From Mycobacterium sp. D16Q14 (GTDB taxonomy: Bacteria > Actinomycetota > Actinomycetes > Mycobacteriales > Mycobacteriaceae), in the NCBI GenBank assembly GCA_002013415.1, contig MAEX01000003.1, positions 62,001 through 126,000 of the forward strand: a stretch of DNA of 64,000 bases, read 5' to 3'. Shown here piece by piece: positions 1 to 8,175 of this stretch. Each line of letters starts with the position of its first letter. The stretch's first letter is position 1. The position numbers were made by a program, and so were the translations under genes. Under the pieces are notes generated by a model. The model was not told where the DNA came from and searched no databases. It worked only from the letters and a program-made list of their open reading frames with translations.

Positions 1-116
1 GATTCCAGGCCGCGGTGCGAGAGGCCAAGATTGGTTCCGGTCACGATATTCCACAAGTCTCGGCGCCGATCATCGCTAAATATGCGAGTGACTTGCGATT
101 GCAAGGATTGCTTTAG
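1..116 (+). CDS. C-terminal end of an unrecognised protein (partial)
   Basis: An open frame enters from the left edge (first full codon at position 3) and ends at TAG 114-116. It encodes about 37 residues ending in [12 protein letters not shown]. Its codons look like normal coding sequence for this genome, so it is probably the tail of a real gene whose body lies outside the window. The family cannot be recognised from so short a piece. About 140 bases without a recognisable element separate it from the next gene. Confidence 0.5.
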   Translation, partial: FQAAVREAKIGSGHDIPQVSAPIIAKYASDLRLQGLL

Positions 117-255
117 CGGGCGAGGAATGGTCGGGGTCGCAACGCAAGCTGTTTCATGATGGCTAAGTTTTTTGAGCTGCCTTCTGTCGGAATGATCAGC
201 CTTCTCGTCAATGTAGCCAGCGCAATTCGAAGTATTTCGGCTGGCGCTGCCATTC

Positions 256-1086
256 GTGAGCAAACAGAGTAGGGTTATCGATATGTGGCGCGAACTATTG
301 GGGTTGGCATTTTTGATGTCACTCAATCCGGTGCTGCTCGGCCTGATTTTGGTGGTCATCTCGCGGCCTCGGCCGGTGCAAAACCTCTTGGCCTTCTGGG
401 TTGGCGCGCTGATGGTGAATGTGCCGTCCTTTGTGATCGCGCTTTTCGCCTTGCATATGGTGCCGAGTTTCGCGTCTTTCGCGAAGAACCTTGCGACCGC
501 GGACCCGGGCTCGTCCGTCAAGCCGCTCCAACTGGGAACCGGCGTGCTGTGCATCGCGCTGGCCGTTGTCATCGCGGTGCGTCTTCGGTCGCGTAAGCGA
601 GAGAATCAGCCTGTGGCCGCCGGCGCGGGTGGGGATTCGTCGGTTTTGGTACTAGATCCGGAGACTCCGACGGCCGAACCCCCGTCGGTTGGCCGCATCA
701 GGGGTGCGGTCGCCGTGGTGGTGGCGAAGTTTCGACGCCTTTTCCATCATGGCAAGGGTGCCTGGGAGAACGGTGCGCTGTGGGTCGCGCTGGTGCTCGG
801 CATCGGATACATGCCTCCGCCTCCGCTGGTTCTCCTGGTCGACACCATCGTTGTCGGGTCGGGAACCGCGCTGGGCACGCAGGTTCTCGCTGCCGTTGTT
901 TTCGTCTTCGCGATGCTTGCCGTTTTCGAGGTAGCGCTCGTCAGCTACGTGATCGCTCCGGCGAGAACCCAGGCGATACTCGAACCGATTCACAACTGGG
1001 CACTCGCCCACCGGCAAGTAGTGCTGCTCGTCCTTTTCGCGGTGGTCGGGATCTGGCAAGTGCTGACCGGTGTAGGCATCGTCTAG
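256..1086 (+). CDS. GAP-family (Sap-like) integral membrane protein
   Basis: A 276-residue hydrophobic protein with about six membrane segments. An N-terminal helix pair carries a conserved-looking SLNPVLLGLILVVISRPRP stretch. A cytosolic linker of about residues 115-165 is charged and variable, and a C-terminal half contains GYMPPPPLVLLVDTIVVG. This layout resembles the mycobacterial GAP/Sap family, small six-helix proteins linked in M. tuberculosis to glycolipid export (Sap in sulfolipid-1 addressing). The substrate here is unknown. The start could be GTG 256 or ATG 283; the latter begins MWRELLGLAF, directly before the first membrane segment, and is attractive. The gene ends just before the convergent decayed regulator. 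Confidence 0.75.
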   Translation: MSKQSRVIDMWRELLGLAFLMSLNPVLLGLILVVISRPRPVQNLLAFWVGALMVNVPSFVIALFALHMVPSFASFAKNLATADPGSSVKPLQLGTGVLCIALAVVIAVRLRSRKRENQPVAAGAGGDSSVLVLDPETPTAEPPSVGRIRGAVAVVVAKFRRLFHHGKGAWENGALWVALVLGIGYMPPPPLVLLVDTIVVGSGTALGTQVLAAVVFVFAMLAVFEVALVSYVIAPARTQAILEPIHNWALAHRQVVLLVLFAVVGIWQVLTGVGIV

Positions 1087-1090
1087 CCGG

Positions 1091-1970
1091 TCAACTGCCC
1101 CGGAACGTTTTTCGGTAGTGGGTGGGACTCATGCCGAACCCACGGCGTAGGTGGTGCCGCAGATTCGCCGCCGAGCCGAGGCCCGACCGCCGGGCCGCCC
1201 CGTCCACGGCAAGATCGTGTGATTCCAGGAGTGTCCGGGCGCATTCGACACGCTGCTGCCGCATCCAATCGCCGGTCTCGTCGCGGAAACGTCGATTGAA
1301 GGTCCGCACGCTCATCCGGGAATGGTCGGCCAATTGCCGCACCGTCAACGGTTCGGTGAGGTTCTCCAGGGCCCAGCTGCGGGCGGATGCCGTTGAATCC
1401 CCGGTGTATTCGGGGAGTGGCCGGTCGATGAATTGCGCCCTCCCGCCATGGCGGCACCACGCAATACCGGGCCACATCGTTGGCCGCCGCCGTGTCGTGG
1501 TCTTGTCGAATAATGTGCAAGCACAAGTCGATTCCCGAGGCCAGTCCCGCCGATGTCAGAACGTCGCCGTCGTCGACGAACAAGACCGTCTCATCGAGCA
1601 CCACGCGTGGGTACAGCCCACGAAAATCGTCCGCCTTGTGCCAATGGGTGGTGGCGCGACGGTCGTCGGGCAGTCCCGCGGCACCGAGCACAAAGGCTCC
1701 GATGCAGATGTAGACGATGCGGGTACCCGGCCTGATGGTGTCGAGCGCGGCGCGGAGGTCCTCGGCCAGCTCGCCGCGAAGCCGCGCCGGCGGGTACTGG
1801 GTACCGGGGACGATGACGGTGTCGGCACGGTGCAGCGCGGCAGTCCCCTCCTGTGGTGTGATCGCATACCCCGAGGTAGTCATGACGGGCGAACAGGACA
1901 ACCCGCAGGTTATGACGTGGTAGCGGTCGGCACCGGCCTGGCCGAACATCACTGGCCAGCTCATCTGCCT
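1091..1970 (-). pseudogene. GlxA-type transcriptional regulator (DJ-1/PfpI plus AraC HTH), frameshifted and N-terminally truncated
   Basis: On the minus strand one frame encodes a DJ-1/PfpI-like domain (GYAITPQEG, DTVIVPGTQYP, IVYICIGAFVLGAAGL, THW, SAGLASGIDLCLHIIRQDHD) up to VARYCVVPPWREG near 1447. The reading then continues in another frame with AQFIDRPLPEY and an AraC-type HTH (LTVRQLADHSRMSVRTFNRRFRDETG). One frame change near 1440 rejoins the protein; intact relatives have a few extra residues (about GGQ) there, so a small deletion is likely. The N-terminus is also missing: the first part of the domain is lost at a junction near 1955-1975, where MFS transporter sequence starts on the other strand. 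Probably non-functional. Confidence 0.8.
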
Positions 1971-2824
1971 GCCGTTGGTGGCGGTGGTGAGTGATGCCCA
2001 TGGCTGGCGGTGGGCCTCGGTGATGGTGGCTGCGTCGGCGGTATCCGTGGTTCCGCTGGTCGTGTTGTTCATGCGAAACCGACCTGCCGATAAGGGAGTT
2101 GGCCCGTTTGGTGCAGAGACCGACGAATCGGGCGCTGCATCCGGGGGTTTCGGTGCGGCGTTCGAAGGGGCTGCTCATCGGAGCGCGGCAACCCGTCTTC
2201 TGGTTACTGGCAGGCAGTTTCGCGATCTGCGGAATGACCACCAACGGATTGATCGGCACCCACTTCATCCCCGCGGCGCACGACCACGGGATGCCGACCA
2301 CCATGGCCGCAAGCCTGCTGGCACTGATCGGCGTCTTCGACGTCGCGGGGACGGTGTTTTCCGGATGGCTCACCGACCGGATCGATGCGCGCGTTCTGTT
2401 GGGTATCTACTACTTTGGGCGCGGTCTTTCGCTGATGCTGCCCACCTTGCTTTCTCCTCGCGCTGAGCCCTCTACATGGGTGTTCATCATCTTCTACGGA
2501 TTGGATTGGGTGGCCACCGTGCCGCCGACCATTGCGCTGTGCCGTAACTATTTTGGTGAACGCACACCCGTGGTGTTCGGAGGGGTCTTCGCCTCGCATC
2601 AGATCGGGGCGGCCATCGCGGCAGCGGGTGCTGGATGGCTACGTGACCAGCAGGGCAACTAGGACAACGCATTCCGGCTCGCCGCCGGGCTCTGCGTCAT
2701 CGCGGCGGTGATGTGCCTCTCGGTGCGCGAGCGATCGTCAGCTGATGAGCATGTCGAGGTAGATCAAGTTGACGGCAATGTGAATGGCGATCGGAGCCCA
2801 GATGTTTCGATACCGGCTCCATAG
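1963..2824 (+). pseudogene. MFS transporter remnant (5' truncated, frameshift, in-frame stop)
   Basis: The plus strand encodes the second half of a major-facilitator transporter. It begins abruptly near 1963 with LPLVAVVSDAHGWRWASVM and a membrane helix, then RNRPADKGVGPFGAE. Between about 2130 and 2165 the frame shifts to RRSKGLLIGARQPVFWLLAG and five further helices (GTHFIPAAHDHGMP, GTVFSGWLTDRIDARVL). A TAG at 2660-2662 interrupts the last helix, and homologous sequence resumes straight after it (DNAFRLAAGLCVIAAVMCL). The residual frame ends at 2822-2824, inside the convergent CPBP gene. The first half of the transporter is absent, removed by the same deletion that truncated the neighbouring regulator. 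Confidence 0.85.
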
Positions 2825-3682
2825 ATAGCCCTGCATCACGCCGAACGTTCCTTGGACGGCCACGATCGTCGCGAGGTCGACTGCCACTGTGTTGACCTGC
2901 ACGTGTGAAGCGATATGCATCGCGGCGAAGAGCACCGACGACGTAGCGATGGCCGGCCAACGGCCAACCAGTGATTCCAGCCGGGTCTGCAGGTACCCGT
3001 GGTAGAACACTTCCTCGAGCACGCTCGCCGTCAGCAGTGTGATTAGCGAGGCTACGGCGATGGTGAGGGGATCAGGCAGACTTGCCAGGGGGATGGCGGG
3101 CGGTGCGAGGGGGCCGAGTCGAGCCAACACGATCCATGCGACAACCGGGATGATTGGCGCCAGCAGGCGGGTGCGGTCCAGCCGGGCAGCCCACCGCGCC
3201 TTCGGCTCCTGCGGCACACCGCCACGGAAGATACGGAAGGCCAGCAGCGGAACTACGAGGAACATCAGCACCTTGATCGGGCTGTACACGGCATCCCGCG
3301 GTATCCCGGTCGCCGCTGCCGCGACGACGAGGGCGGGGAACGCGAGGGCGGCACCCACCAGCACCCACACTTCGCGGGTGAGGCGCTCTGGACCGATGTC
3401 GGCGAGCGGGTCGATCGCCGGCAGGCGCACGGGCACCAGGCGGGTGAGCAGCAGCACGATCAGTGACGAGGTCAACGGCTTCCACAGCGGATAGGGCTCG
3501 GCGGCCTCGTCCGAGGAGAACCTGACCACGGTGTGCCCAGTGATCACGAGCCCGCCGATGGCGATCGTGAACAACAGAACGGCGGTCGCGAGCAGAGCGC
3601 GGGCGACCCTGCTGTCGGGGCCCTGCCGGGTGGTTACCACCAGGCGATCGTATGGTCCGACAAGAGGATTGTGGGCGGCCAT
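2738..3682 (-). CDS. CPBP-family intramembrane metalloprotease (Abi/CAAX-like)
   Basis: A 314-residue polytopic membrane protein from the ATG at 3680-3682 (MAAHNPLVGPYDRL). A longer in-frame extension to 3883 exists but is Arg/Ser-rich and looks non-coding. About eight helices are visible. The CPBP signature lies in the C-terminal half: EEVFYHGYLQTRLE, then FAAMHIASH and a final helix with IHIAVNL. The family consensus is EExxxR; here the sixth position is His. The family includes CAAX-type proteases and bacteriocin-immunity proteins; the substrate is unknown. The 3' end overlaps the decayed MFS transporter, and it is divergent from the thioesterase gene. Confidence 0.85.
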   Translation of the reverse strand: MAAHNPLVGPYDRLVVTTRQGPDSRVARALLATAVLLFTIAIGGLVITGHTVVRFSSDEAAEPYPLWKPLTSSLIVLLLTRLVPVRLPAIDPLADIGPERLTREVWVLVGAALAFPALVVAAAATGIPRDAVYSPIKVLMFLVVPLLAFRIFRGGVPQEPKARWAARLDRTRLLAPIIPVVAWIVLARLGPLAPPAIPLASLPDPLTIAVASLITLLTASVLEEVFYHGYLQTRLESLVGRWPAIATSSVLFAAMHIASHVQVNTVAVDLATIVAVQGTFGVMQGYLWSRYRNIWAPIAIHIAVNLIYLDMLIS

Positions 3683-3845
3683 TCCTCGAGCGTTGTGAGA
3701 TCGATTGGGTGCCAATCGAATGCGCCATGACACGCCGTCGATGCTTGGCCCGTTTCGGTTATGGGACCATGGCTTTCGGGAATGCGCGGCTGACGCGCTC
3801 TCTGTCGTGCCGGAAGCCGGCGCGGCCTCGCGAAAGGACCGCCCC

Positions 3846-4646
3846 GTGAGTGTGGAAGCCAGCATTGGCCTCGACAAAGACATGATGCCCGTGCCCCATG
3901 CGCATCCCCACGTCTACGAGGGCCGTTGGCCCGTTCGGATCGCCGACGTCGACTCCGGCGGGCGTTTGCGGCTGGACGGGGCCGCCCGGCATATCCAGGA
4001 CATTGGGCAGGACCACCTGCGCGGCGTGGAGGCCGAGGAGACCCACCCGCACTGGGTCGTCCGCCGCACCATGATCGACGTGATCAAGCCCATTGAGTTC
4101 CGGGAGGCCCTGTGGCTGCGCCGTTGGTGCTCGGCGACGTCCAATCGGTGGTGCCAGATGCGGGTGCGGCTCGACGGTCGCGACGGGGGACTGGTGGAGT
4201 CCGAGGCATTCTGGATTCACGTCAGCCGTGAGACCCAGGGGCCGGCCCGTATCGAAGACGACTTCCTGGCCACCGTCGCGTCCACCACGGATGTGGACCG
4301 GTTGCGGTGGAAGCCCTACAACAAGCCCGGAAGCCGGGAGACCGCGACCGATATCCGGGACTTCCCGGTGCGGTTTACCGATATGGATCTGTTCGACCAC
4401 ATGAACAACTCCGTTTACTGGAGCATCGTGGAGGATCACCTCTCGCGGAATCCCGACCTGCTGTCGGGCCCCTATCGAGTGAGCCTCGAACATGACTCCG
4501 CGGTTTCGCTGGGGGACAAGCTTGAGATCATCACCAACGTCTACGAGGACGGAACCGAGCTCGGCGTCCCCGGTCGCAGTGTTACAACGCTCACATATGT
4601 CGTTGGCGACGAGGTGAAGGCTCTCGCCTCGATATTCGCTCGATAA
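3846..4646 (+). CDS. Acyl-ACP thioesterase (FatA/FatB-like double hot-dog; Rv0466-like)
   Basis: A 266-residue protein from GTG 3846 (MSVEASIGLDKD). Two hot-dog-like modules are visible: an N-terminal one with RIADVDSGGRLRLDGAARHIQDIGQDHL and a C-terminal one with RFTDMDLFDHMNNSVYWSIVED. The latter matches the acyl-ACP thioesterase pattern DxNxHVNN/HMNN. The expected activity is hydrolysis of acyl-ACP to free fatty acid in the cytosol. In M. tuberculosis the homologous gene directly precedes isocitrate lyase, as here. An open frame extends upstream to 3705, but the divergent gene start at 3682 makes 3846 or the ATG at 3882 more likely. Confidence 0.8.
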   Translation: MSVEASIGLDKDMMPVPHAHPHVYEGRWPVRIADVDSGGRLRLDGAARHIQDIGQDHLRGVEAEETHPHWVVRRTMIDVIKPIEFREALWLRRWCSATSNRWCQMRVRLDGRDGGLVESEAFWIHVSRETQGPARIEDDFLATVASTTDVDRLRWKPYNKPGSRETATDIRDFPVRFTDMDLFDHMNNSVYWSIVEDHLSRNPDLLSGPYRVSLEHDSAVSLGDKLEIITNVYEDGTELGVPGRSVTTLTYVVGDEVKALASIFAR

Positions 4647-4668
4647 CTAGACACAGCGTCGGTTGTTT

Positions 4669-4731
4669 AACAGTACGAGCGTTCTGAACAGGGGATTGTT
4701 GGTTACCGGTCGGTAGCAACAGTACGGGCGT
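4669..4731 (+). repeat. Two 14-bp direct repeats in the icl upstream region
   Basis: AACAGTACGAGCGT (4669-4682) and AACAGTACGGGCGT (4718-4731) differ at one base and are spaced 49 bp start to start. They lie in the 283-bp stretch between the thioesterase and isocitrate lyase. This distance is close to whole helical turns, so the repeats could be paired sites for an icl regulator. I did not recognise a RamB or GlxR consensus here. The second copy abuts TACGAT (4731-4736), which could be a -10 element. Function is inference. Confidence 0.45.
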
Positions 4732-4929
4732 ACGATTAGCCGCTTCGCAAGGTTAGCAATAGCTCGTTAATCCCTAGCGAAAATTGGCATTGGGAACGGG
4801 TGGACCTGCGCATATGGTCTGTGCCATCGTCGTAACAGTCAACGCAGTGAACGTGCCTGGGCGTTAACAATCTGTCTGCGACAGCCAAACGTCAGGGCAA
4901 GTAACTCAGGGTCATAGCAAGGAGTACCA

Positions 4930-6222
4930 ATGTCGAACGTCGGAAAGCCGCGCACCGCGGCCGAAATCCAGCAGGACTGGGACACCAACCCCCGCTGGAA
5001 GGGCATCACCCGCGACTACACCGCCGCCCAGGTCGAGGAGCTGCAGGGCAGCGTCGTCGAGGAGAACACCCTGGCCCGCCGTGGCGCGGAAATCCTGTGG
5101 GAAGGCGTCACCAAGGGTGACGGCTCCTACATCAACGCGCTGGGCGCGCTGACCGGCAACATGGCCGTGCAGCAGGTCCGTGCCGGCCTCAAGGCCATCT
5201 ACCTGTCCGGCTGGCAGGTCGCCGGTGACGCCAACCTCTCCGGTCACACCTACCCGGACCAGAGCCTGTACCCGGCCAACTCGGTGCCGGCCGTTGTTCG
5301 CCGCATCAACAACGCGCTGCTGCGCGCCGACGAGATCGCCCGTGTCGAGGGTGACACCAGCGTCGACAACTGGCTGGTGCCTATCGTCGCCGACGGCGAG
5401 GCCGGCTTCGGTGGCGCGCTGAACGTCTACGAGCTGCAGAAGGCCATGATCGCCGCGGGTGCCGCCGGTACCCACTGGGAAGACCAGCTGGCCTCCGAGA
5501 AGAAGTGCGGCCACCTCGGTGGCAAGGTGCTGATCCCCACCCAGCAGCACGTCCGCACCCTGACCTCGGCGCGCCTGGCCGCCGACGTCGCGAACACCCC
5601 GACCGTCGTCATCGCGCGTACCGATGCCGAGGCCGCCACCCTCATCACCTCCGATGTGGACGAGCGTGACCAGCCCTTCGTCACCGGTGAGCGCACCGCC
5701 GAGGGCTTCTACAACGTGCAGAAGGGCATCGAGCCCTGTATCGCGCGTGCCAAGGCTTACGCCCCGTACGCCGACCTCATCTGGATGGAGACCGGCGTGC
5801 CGGACCTCGCGGTCGCCCGCAAGTTCGCGGAAGCCGTCAAGGCCGAGTTCCCGGACCAGCTGCTGTCCTACAACTGCAGCCCGTCCTTCAACTGGAAGCA
5901 AGCCCTGGACGACTCCACCATCGCCAAGTTCCAAAAGGAGCTGGGTGCCATGGGCTTCACGTTCCAGTTCATCACCCTGGCGGGCTTCCACGCGCTCAAC
6001 TACTCGATGTTCGACCTGGCCTACGGCTACGCCCGCGAGGGCATGACGGCCTACGTCGACCTGCAGGAGCGCGAGTTCGCGGCCGAGGCCCGTGGTTACA
6101 CCGCCACCAAGCACCAGCGTGAGGTCGGCGCCGGTTACTTCGATCGGATCGCCACCACGGTGGACCCGAACACCTCGACCGCGGCGCTGAAGGGCTCGAC
6201 CGAAGAGGGTCAGTTCCACTAA
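4930..6222 (+). CDS. icl: Isocitrate lyase (ICL1 type)
   Basis: A 430-residue cytosolic enzyme that cleaves isocitrate to glyoxylate and succinate (glyoxylate shunt; in mycobacteria also the methylcitrate cycle). The start ATG 4930 has an AAGGAG site 6 nt upstream. Landmarks are the N-terminal [14 protein letters not shown], the active-site loop [13 protein letters not shown] with the catalytic Cys near residue 193, and SFNWK. Length matches the short prokaryotic ICL1 class (about 428 aa). It stands between the thioesterase and fadB2 as in M. tuberculosis Rv0466–Rv0468. A strong hairpin follows. Codon use is highly optimised, consistent with high expression. Confidence 0.97.
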   Translation: MSNVGKPRTAAEIQQDWDTNPRWKGITRDYTAAQVEELQGSVVEENTLARRGAEILWEGVTKGDGSYINALGALTGNMAVQQVRAGLKAIYLSGWQVAGDANLSGHTYPDQSLYPANSVPAVVRRINNALLRADEIARVEGDTSVDNWLVPIVADGEAGFGGALNVYELQKAMIAAGAAGTHWEDQLASEKKCGHLGGKVLIPTQQHVRTLTSARLAADVANTPTVVIARTDAEAATLITSDVDERDQPFVTGERTAEGFYNVQKGIEPCIARAKAYAPYADLIWMETGVPDLAVARKFAEAVKAEFPDQLLSYNCSPSFNWKQALDDSTIAKFQKELGAMGFTFQFITLAGFHALNYSMFDLAYGYAREGMTAYVDLQEREFAAEARGYTATKHQREVGAGYFDRIATTVDPNTSTAALKGSTEEGQFH

Positions 6223-6290
6223 GTCACGCCCGCTTTAGCCGGGCAATGCGCCCACGTCAAGACTCTCGGTGTGACCCACTGAGTTGACAG

Positions 6291-6330
6291 CACAGGCCCC
6301 GCCCACGTATCCCGTTGGGCGGGGCCTGTG
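6291..6330 (+). terminator. Hairpin terminator after icl
   Basis: A perfect 15-bp GC-rich stem (arms 6291-6305 and 6316-6330, CACAGGCCCCGCCCA and its complement) encloses a 10-nt loop, 70 bases after the icl stop. There is no T tract, as is usual for mycobacterial stem-only terminators. It separates icl from fadB2. Confidence 0.75.
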
Positions 6331-6377
6331 TGCTGGAAAGCCAAAACTAACAACGATGTTCAGGGAGTAGTACGAAG

Positions 6378-7247
6378 ATGACGGATGCAATCACGCGCGT
6401 AGGAGTTATCGGCGCTGGACAGATGGGTGCGGGTATCGCCGAGGTATCGGCACGTGCCGGTGTCGACGTGCTGGTCTTCGAGACCACCGAGGAGCTTGCG
6501 AAGGCGGGGTCCGCCCGCATCGTCAAGTCGCTGGACCGCGGCGTCTCTGCCGGGAAGATCACCGAGCGTGAGCGCGATGCCGCCGTCGCCAACCTGAAGT
6601 TCACCACCGACCTGGCCGACTTCTCCGATCGCCAGCTCGTCATCGAGGCCGTCATCGAGGACGAGTCCATCAAGGCCTCGATCTTCGCCAAGCTCGACGA
6701 GGTGATCACCGATCCCGACGCGGTTCTCGCGTCCAACACTTCCAGCATCCCGATCATGAAAATCGCTGCCGCAACCAAAAACCCGGGGCGCGTGCTGGGA
6801 CTGCACTTCTTCAACCCGGTGCCCGTGCTGCCGCTCGTCGAGCTGATCTCGACGCTGGTGACTACGCCCGACGCGGCCGCGCGCACGGAGGCCTTCGCGA
6901 GTGAGGTGCTGGGCAAGCAGGTCGTGCGTGCCGCCGACCGCTCCGGCTTCGTGGTCAACTTCCTGCTGGTTCCGTACTTGCTGGCGGCCATCCGGATGGC
7001 CGAATCCGGTTTTGCCACAGTCGAAGACATCGACAAGGCTGTCGTGGCCGGACTTTCGCACCCGATGGGCCCGCTGCGGCTGTCGGACCTCGTCGGTCTC
7101 GACACCCTGAAGCTCATCGCCGACTCGATGTACGACGAATACAAGGAGCCGCTGTACGCGGCCCCGCCGCTGTTGCTCCGGATGGTCGAGGCCGGGCGCC
7201 TCGGCAAGAAGAGCGGTGTCGGGTTCTACGAGTACAAGGCCAAGTAA
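6378..7247 (+). CDS. fadB2: 3-hydroxybutyryl-CoA dehydrogenase
   Basis: A 289-residue protein from ATG 6378. The N-terminal Rossmann fold shows VGVIGAGQMGAGIAEVSARAG (NAD-binding glycine motif). SNTSSIPIMKIA and GLHFFNPVPVLPLVE carry the catalytic Ser and His region, and the C-terminal helical domain ends with GRLGKKSGVGFYEYK. It is expected to oxidise (S)-3-hydroxyacyl-CoA with NAD(P) in beta-oxidation or butyrate metabolism. Length and order after icl match M. tuberculosis fadB2 (Rv0468). A long hairpin follows the gene. Confidence 0.95.
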   Translation: MTDAITRVGVIGAGQMGAGIAEVSARAGVDVLVFETTEELAKAGSARIVKSLDRGVSAGKITERERDAAVANLKFTTDLADFSDRQLVIEAVIEDESIKASIFAKLDEVITDPDAVLASNTSSIPIMKIAAATKNPGRVLGLHFFNPVPVLPLVELISTLVTTPDAAARTEAFASEVLGKQVVRAADRSGFVVNFLLVPYLLAAIRMAESGFATVEDIDKAVVAGLSHPMGPLRLSDLVGLDTLKLIADSMYDEYKEPLYAAPPLLLRMVEAGRLGKKSGVGFYEYKAK

Positions 7248-7262
7248 AGCCACCCAACCGCA

Positions 7263-7320
7263 CGAGGGCACGCCGGACGCACAAATCTCAGCCCGATTGT
7301 GTGCGCACGGCGTGCCCTCG
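7263..7320 (+). terminator. Long hairpin after fadB2
   Basis: Arms CGAGGGCACGCCG (7263-7275) and CGGCGTGCCCTCG (7308-7320) are perfectly complementary. The sequence between them is partly self-complementary as well (CGCACAAATC against GATTGTGTGCG), so a long imperfect stem forms. It probably insulates fadB2 from the two-component operon. Confidence 0.75.
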
Positions 7321-7361
7321 CAGTGTTTGGCGATAGCGTCGCTTGATGGTTAGGGACGGGC

Positions 7362-7401
7362 GCACAGTCTGCGCACAGCTTCCACATAGGGGATGCATAG
7401 C
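7362..7401 (+). promoter_or_regulatory. Four 11-bp-period direct repeats (PhoP-like boxes) upstream of tcrX
   Basis: Heptamers GCACAGT (7362), GCACAGC (7373), ACATAGG (7384) and GCATAGC (7395) recur at exactly 11-bp intervals, one helical turn. OmpR/PhoP-family regulators bind such tandem heptamers; the mycobacterial PhoP box is two TCACAGC-like repeats 11 bp apart. The array ends 20 bp before the first start codon of the response regulator, and similar arrays precede the next two transcription units. Autoregulation by the adjacent response regulator is the simplest reading (inference). Confidence 0.7.
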
Positions 7402-7421
7402 CCGTTCGAGAGAATTGGTGA

Positions 7422-8174
7422 GTGGTCATGTCAGGTGGAACGGGTTCACGTGCGGGTGTAGGACCTCCGATGTCCCGCTTCGACGGAAGTGCGATCAGGG
7501 TGCTTGTCGTCGATGACGAAGAATCTCTGGCGGAGCTGATCTCGATGGCATTGCGGTACGAAGGTTGGGACATTGCCACTGCTGCCGACGGAATGACAGC
7601 GATCACCGCCGCCCGTGAATTCACCCCAGATGTGGTGGTGCTGGACGTCATGTTGCCGGACATGAGCGGTCTGGAGGTGCTGGGCAGGTTGCGTGCCATG
7701 TACCCGGGTATGCCCGTGCTCCTACTAACAGCCAAGGACGCCGTGGAAGACCGGATCGCCGGACTTTCGGCGGGCGGTGACGACTACGTGACCAAGCCGT
7801 TCAGTTTGGAAGAGGTGGTACTGCGCCTGCGAGCGCTGTTGAGGCGCACGGGGATCACTTCTGATTCGGCCGACGCGCGGATCATTGTCGGCGACCTTGT
7901 CCTCGACGAAGACAGCCACGAAGTTAGTCGTGCGGGCGAATCAATTGCCTTGACGGCTAAAGAGTTTGAGTTGCTGCGGTTCATGATGAGCAATGCCAAA
8001 CGGGTGCTGAGCAAGGGCCAGATCCTGGATCACGTGTGGAGCTACGACTTCGGCGGTCGGTCCAACATCGTCGAGCTGTATGTGTCGTACCTGCGTAAGA
8101 AGATCGATACCGGCCGTGAGCCGATGATCCACACCCTTCGGGGTGCCGGGTATGTCCTGAAACCTATTCACTGA
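7422..8174 (+). CDS. tcrX: OmpR-family response regulator (TcrX-like)
   Basis: A 250-residue two-domain regulator. The receiver domain begins IRVLVVDDEESLAELISMALRYEGW, with phospho-acceptor Asp near residue 75 (VVVLDVMLPD), the LLLTAKD switch residue and KPFS lysine. A winged-helix DNA-binding domain follows (LTAKEFELLRFMMSN, ILDHVWSYDFGGRSNIVELYVSYLRKKID, MIHTLRGAGYVLKP). The wording closely resembles M. tuberculosis TcrX (Rv3765c), though other OmpR paralogues are possible. Starts at GTG 7422, ATG 7428 or ATG 7470 are all in frame; the domain begins after 7470. The histidine kinase gene follows after one base, so the two are co-transcribed. Confidence 0.85.
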   Translation: MVMSGGTGSRAGVGPPMSRFDGSAIRVLVVDDEESLAELISMALRYEGWDIATAADGMTAITAAREFTPDVVVLDVMLPDMSGLEVLGRLRAMYPGMPVLLLTAKDAVEDRIAGLSAGGDDYVTKPFSLEEVVLRLRALLRRTGITSDSADARIIVGDLVLDEDSHEVSRAGESIALTAKEFELLRFMMSNAKRVLSKGQILDHVWSYDFGGRSNIVELYVSYLRKKIDTGREPMIHTLRGAGYVLKPIH

Positions 8175-8175
8175 C

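Noticed and set aside
2697-2960. Separate small gene on the minus strand near the CPBP gene
   Set aside because: It is a shadow frame of the CPBP gene.
4912-6219. 435-residue open frame antisense to isocitrate lyase
   Set aside because: It is the mirror of a highly codon-biased gene with very high GC3; composition (Gly/Val/Arg/Leu/His) is typical of antisense shadow frames and no domain is visible.
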